NCBI GenBank assembly: GCA_013393545.1
Contig: JABXHG010000009.1
Span: 1-26,756, forward strand
Source of the DNA: Alteromonadaceae bacterium
Lineage (GTDB): Bacteria > Pseudomonadota > Gammaproteobacteria > Pseudomonadales > Oleiphilaceae
Direction of reading: 5' to 3'
Length of the DNA: 26,756 bases
Position numbers and translations under genes: made by a program. The notes under the pieces were generated by a model, which was not told the DNA's origin, did not search any database, and saw nothing but the letters and a program-made list of their open reading frames with translations. Shown piece by piece: positions 24,035-26,756 of the stretch (its first letter is position 1; each line of letters opens with the position of its first letter).

Positions 24035-25549
24035 ATGACCACCGTTATCCGCCAGGACGACCTGATCGAGAGCGTAGCCGACGCGCTGCAGTTCATCTCT
24101 TATTATCATCCGAAAGATTTCATCGACGCCGTACACGAGGCTTACCAGCGGGAAGAATCCCAGGCCGCGAAAGACGCCATGGCCCAGATCCTGATCAACT
24201 CCCGCATGTGTGCCCAGGGCCACCGCCCGATCTGCCAGGACACCGGCATCGTGACCGTGTTCGTGAACATCGGCATGGATGTGAAATTCGAGTGCGATCA
24301 GCCGCTGGATGACGTGATCAACGAAGGCGTGCGCCGCGCCTACACCCACCCGGACAACGTGCTGCGTGCCTCGGTACTGGCTGATCCGGACGGCAAGCGC
24401 CAGAACACCAAGGACAACACGCCGGCCATCATCCATTACAAGATGGTGCCGGGTAACACCGTGGAAGTACACGTGGCGGCCAAGGGCGGCGGTTCTGAAG
24501 CCAAGTCCAAGTTTGCCATGCTGAACCCGTCCGACGACGTGGTGGAGTGGGTACTGAAAATGGTGCCGCAGATGGGCGCAGGCTGGTGTCCGCCGGGGAT
24601 GCTGGGTATCGGTATTGGTGGCACCGCCGAGAAGGCGATGGAACTGGCCAAGGAATCCCTGCTGGACCCGATCGACATCCATGATCTGCAGGCCCGTGGC
24701 GCCTCCAACCGCTCTGAAGAGCTGCGCCTGGAGCTGTTCGAGAAGGTTAACGAACTGGGCATTGGCGCTCAGGGCCTGGGTGGCCTGACCACCGTTCTGG
24801 ACGTGAAGGTAAAAGATTACCCGACCCATGCCGCCAACAAGCCGGTGGCCATCATCCCGAACTGCGCCGCGACCCGCCACGCGCACTTCACCCTGGATGG
24901 CACGGGTCCGTCCCTGCAGACTCCGCCAAGCATCGAAGACTGGCCGGAAATCACCTGGGAAGTGGGCGACAACGTGCGCCGCGTGAACCTGGACACGGTC
25001 ACTCCGGAAGACGTGAAAGACTGGCAGCCGGGTGAAACCGTGCTGCTGTCCGGCAAGATGCTGACTGGCCGTGACGCCGCCCACAAGAAAATGGTCGACA
25101 TGATCCAGAACGGTGAAGAACTGCCGGTGGACCTGACTGGCCGCTTCATCTACTACGTGGGTCCGGTCGACCCGGTACGCGAAGAAGTGGTTGGTCCGGC
25201 TGGCCCCACCACTGCTACCCGGATGGACAAGTTCACCCACACCATGCTCGAGAAGACTGGTCTGACTGGCATGATCGGCAAGGCCGAGCGTGGCCAGGTG
25301 GCTATCGATTCCATCAAGGAATTCGGTGCGGTATACCTGATGGCCGTGGGCGGCGCCGCCTACCTTGTCTCCAAAGCTATCAAGGACGCCAAGGTTGTGG
25401 CCTTTGAAGAGCTGGGTATGGAAGCCATCTACGAGTTCGAAGTAGAGGACATGCCGGTGACCGTGGCCGTCGATTCCCGCGGCAGCTCCGTGCACCAGAC
25501 CGGCCCGGTCGAGTGGCACGACAAGATCATCGCCGCCAAGGCGGTGTGA
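24035..25549 (+). CDS. fumA: Fumarate hydratase, class I (iron-sulfur)
   Basis: Converts fumarate and L-malate in the citric acid cycle. A 504-residue single-chain class I fumarase with N-terminal and C-terminal domains fused. Cluster and substrate motifs: RPICQDTGIVTVF (first Cys ligand), KGGGSEAKSKFAML, GWCPPGMLGIGIGGTAEKAM (second Cys), GIGAQGLGGLTTVL, PNCAATRHAHFTLDG (third Cys), and DSRGSSVHQTGPVEW at the end. Three Cys match the [4Fe-4S] ligands. ATG at 24035 has GAGG 8 bases upstream. Codon use is strongly CTG/ACC-biased, as in a highly expressed core gene, in contrast to 4300-11800. A strong terminator follows. Confidence 0.95.
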   Translation: MTTVIRQDDLIESVADALQFISYYHPKDFIDAVHEAYQREESQAAKDAMAQILINSRMCAQGHRPICQDTGIVTVFVNIGMDVKFECDQPLDDVINEGVRRAYTHPDNVLRASVLADPDGKRQNTKDNTPAIIHYKMVPGNTVEVHVAAKGGGSEAKSKFAMLNPSDDVVEWVLKMVPQMGAGWCPPGMLGIGIGGTAEKAMELAKESLLDPIDIHDLQARGASNRSEELRLELFEKVNELGIGAQGLGGLTTVLDVKVKDYPTHAANKPVAIIPNCAATRHAHFTLDGTGPSLQTPPSIEDWPEITWEVGDNVRRVNLDTVTPEDVKDWQPGETVLLSGKMLTGRDAAHKKMVDMIQNGEELPVDLTGRFIYYVGPVDPVREEVVGPAGPTTATRMDKFTHTMLEKTGLTGMIGKAERGQVAIDSIKEFGAVYLMAVGGAAYLVSKAIKDAKVVAFEELGMEAIYEFEVEDMPVTVAVDSRGSSVHQTGPVEWHDKIIAAKAV

Positions 25550-25569
25550 TCTGAGGTTCTAGCCTTGCC

Positions 25570-25604
25570 AAAGGCCACCGGGCGCTGTCCGGTGGCCTTT
25601 TTTC
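25570..25604 (+). terminator. Intrinsic terminator of the fumarase gene
   Basis: AAAGGCCACCGG, loop GCGCTGT, CCGGTGGCCTTT and then a T-run, 20 bp after the fumarase stop. Confidence 0.92.
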
Positions 25605-25697
25605 TTACACCTTCTTTATCTTTCTCTTCCCGTCTTGAAGTTCCTCGCCTGGCCCTCAGGTAAGATAGTCACATACATTTGTTGTCCGAGGACTCCC

Positions 25698-26225
25698 ATG
25701 CCGGTTTTCTTCTTTCTATTCATTGTCATGCCCATTGCCGAAATGGCGGTTTTAATCAAAGTTGGCGGCATGATTGGCGTATTCAATACCATTGGTCTGG
25801 TGTTATTGACGGCGGTGGTGGGTGCCTGGCTGCTGCGTCAGCAGGGGTTGGCCACCCTGCTAAGGGCCAATCAGCGCCTGAACAGTGGCGAGTTGCCCGC
25901 CAGGGAAGTGGCCGAAGGGCTGGTTCTGGCCGTGGGTGGTGCGCTCCTTCTGACCCCCGGCTTCATCACCGATACGGTGGGCTTCCTGTGCCTGATCCCC
26001 GGCTCCCGTCACTGGCTGGCCGCTCAGGCACTGAAACGCATGACGGTGGCTGGCGGAAGTCAGAGCTTTCATTTTCAGGCCGGATCGTTTCGCCAGGGGC
26101 CTTTCGATGGACAAGGTCCCTTCGGTCCTCAGGGCCCGTTTGACCGGGATGCCAACGGCGACATCATTGAAGGTGAGTACAAAGACGAGACGGAAACCGA
26201 CCGCGACCGGATCGAAAAAAAGTAA
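25698..26225 (+). CDS. fxsA: FxsA family membrane protein
   Basis: A 175-residue inner-membrane protein of the FxsA family, known in E. coli for relieving exclusion of phage T7 by the F plasmid when overproduced. Membrane segments are visible at the start (FFFLFIVMPIAEMAVLI), then IGLVLLTAVVGAWLLRQQGL, LVLAVGGALLLTPGFITDTV and GFLCLIPG. The tail is hydrophilic and repetitive (GPFDGQGPFGPQGPFDRD). The ATG at 25698 with GAGG 8 bases upstream is preferred over an upstream start at 25635, which would add residues unlike the family. As in many gammaproteobacteria, it sits just upstream of groES. Confidence 0.9.
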   Translation: MPVFFFLFIVMPIAEMAVLIKVGGMIGVFNTIGLVLLTAVVGAWLLRQQGLATLLRANQRLNSGELPAREVAEGLVLAVGGALLLTPGFITDTVGFLCLIPGSRHWLAAQALKRMTVAGGSQSFHFQAGSFRQGPFDGQGPFGPQGPFDRDANGDIIEGEYKDETETDRDRIEKK

Positions 26226-26245
26226 AAAATTTTTCGATCCGGGTA

Positions 26246-26273
26246 TTGAAATGCCCACCCCCACCCCCATTTA
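26246..26273 (+). promoter_or_regulatory. Sigma-32 heat-shock promoter upstream of groES
   Basis: TTGAAA at 26246-26251, a 13-base spacer, and CCCCATTTA at 26265-26273 match the sigma-32 consensus (CTTGAAA / CCCCATNT) closely. It is about 145 bp ahead of the groES ATG, as expected for a groE heat-shock promoter. Confidence 0.8.
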
Positions 26274-26340
26274 TCCACCACAAGTTCGCTATGGGCTGAA
26301 AAGCACTGACTATCAGCTGCTTGAGGCCCTGGCACATTGT

Positions 26341-26365
26341 CGGGCCTGCCTCGGCCCGGCGTTTT
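26341..26365 (+). other. GC-rich hairpin with TTTT in the groES leader
   Basis: CGGGCC pairs with GGCCCG at 26341-26358, and GCGTTTT follows. It lies between the heat-shock promoter and groES, so it may be a weak terminator for fxsA read-through, an attenuator, or a leader structure. Confidence 0.4.
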
Positions 26366-26416
26366 AACATGCAATTGTCATTGCCACATTAATCTGACTA
26401 TTGGAGAAACCGAGCA

Positions 26417-26756
26417 ATGAAAATTCGTCCGCTACACGATCGTGTTGTCGTACGCCGTAAGGAAGCAGAAGAGAAAACTGCGGCTGGCCTCGTGCAGCCG
26501 AGTAATGCCAAAGAGAAGCCGTCCCAGGGTGAAGTGATCGCCGTAGGCAATGGCCGAATTCTCGACAATGGCGAAACTCGTGCACTGGCGGTCAAGGTGG
26601 GTGACACCGTGGTCTTCGGCCAGTTTGCCGGCGTGTCGAGCACGGACTATTACGAAAACAACACCACGCTGGCGCAATACCTGGAATTTCATTTCGGCGA
26701 GACCTGGCATGGCGAGGGCAACTTCCCAAAGGAATTAGCGGATGCCGCCATGGCCG
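26417..26756 (+). CDS. groES: groES start fused in frame to a methyltransferase-like sequence (runs off window)
   Basis: Residues 1-72 are co-chaperonin Gro[39 protein letters not shown], then [18 protein letters not shown]. The frame then departs from GroES (which should read about YAG..VKVDGEELLIM) and continues [40 protein letters not shown]. That second part resembles the N-terminus of putative 4-mercaptohistidine N1-methyltransferases (OvoA C-terminal-like). Its natural start may be the GTG at 26633, which has no ribosome site. The GroES mobile loop reads GLVQ instead of GIVL. No groEL follows within the window. ATG at 26417 has TTGGAG about 10 bases upstream. The frame is still open at the edge. 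Confidence 0.7.
   Translation, partial: MKIRPLHDRVVVRRKEAEEKTAAGLVQPSNAKEKPSQGEVIAVGNGRILDNGETRALAVKVGDTVVFGQFAGVSSTDYYENNTTLAQYLEFHFGETWHGEGNFPKELADAAMA

Noticed and set aside
23969..25519. A 516-codon open frame on the minus strand opposite fumarase
   Set aside because: It is the mirror of a GC-biased, highly expressed gene. Its composition (many His, Gly, Val) has no family character, and the plus-strand fumarase motifs are beyond doubt.
26480..26756. Minus-strand frames opposite groES
   Set aside because: They mirror the conserved groES start and have no family features.
1..26756. CRISPR array
   Set aside because: No regularly spaced short direct repeats were seen anywhere in the window.

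Overview
The window looks like chromosome of a marine gammaproteobacterium, most likely Marinobacter or a close relative. This is judged by eye from the protein sequences (class I fumarase, RmuC, FxsA, GroES, a BCCT carrier, the glutamate-ligase-like/transglutaminase/zinc-protease trio) and from a sigma-32-type promoter ahead of groES. No database search was possible.

Layout. (1) Positions 1-2565 are mobile DNA: the 5' part of an IS1380-family transposase gene running off the left edge, then a complete 1583-bp IS1182-type element with perfect 18-bp terminal repeats and CTAG on both sides. (2) Positions 2566-3289 are decayed DNA: the C-terminal remnant of a metallo-beta-lactamase-fold hydrolase, a 14-codon scrap resembling a 1-Cys peroxiredoxin, a rRNA-leader-like boxA, and a 15-bp perfect hairpin. 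(3) Positions 3290-11808 hold a compact uptake locus. A LysR-type regulator is divergent from a tightly packed operon encoding a TonB-dependent outer-membrane receptor, a stand-alone tetrapyrrole-methylase-fold enzyme, a family-5 (peptide/nickel type) periplasmic binding protein, two permeases, and one protein with two fused ABC ATPase domains. Codon use here looks more AT-rich than in the right half of the window. (4) Positions 11965-13133 carry two overlapping genes of unknown function, the second with an export signal. (5) tRNA-Pro(GGG) lies at 13333-13409 with its terminator.

From 13517 the content is more housekeeping: an FMN-binding glutamate-synthase-like protein, divergent from a BCCT osmolyte carrier. 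Immediately behind the BCCT terminator sits a group II intron (about 16994-18920) whose maturase reading frame is broken by one TGA. Then come an oppositely oriented three-gene envelope operon (zinc-protease-like lipoprotein, membrane-bound inactive transglutaminase, ATP-grasp ligase), rmuC, class I fumarase, fxsA, and finally a heat-shock promoter with the start of groES.

The uptake locus is the best candidate for an undescribed system. Every layer needed to carry a metal-ligand or tetrapyrrole-like compound from outside the cell to the cytoplasm is present, plus one enzyme of a family that methylates tetrapyrroles, with no cobalamin or siroheme synthesis genes alongside. The second oddity is at the right edge: the groES frame runs about 72 codons, then continues in frame into what looks like the N-terminus of an OvoA-C-terminal-like methyltransferase, and its mobile loop is altered.
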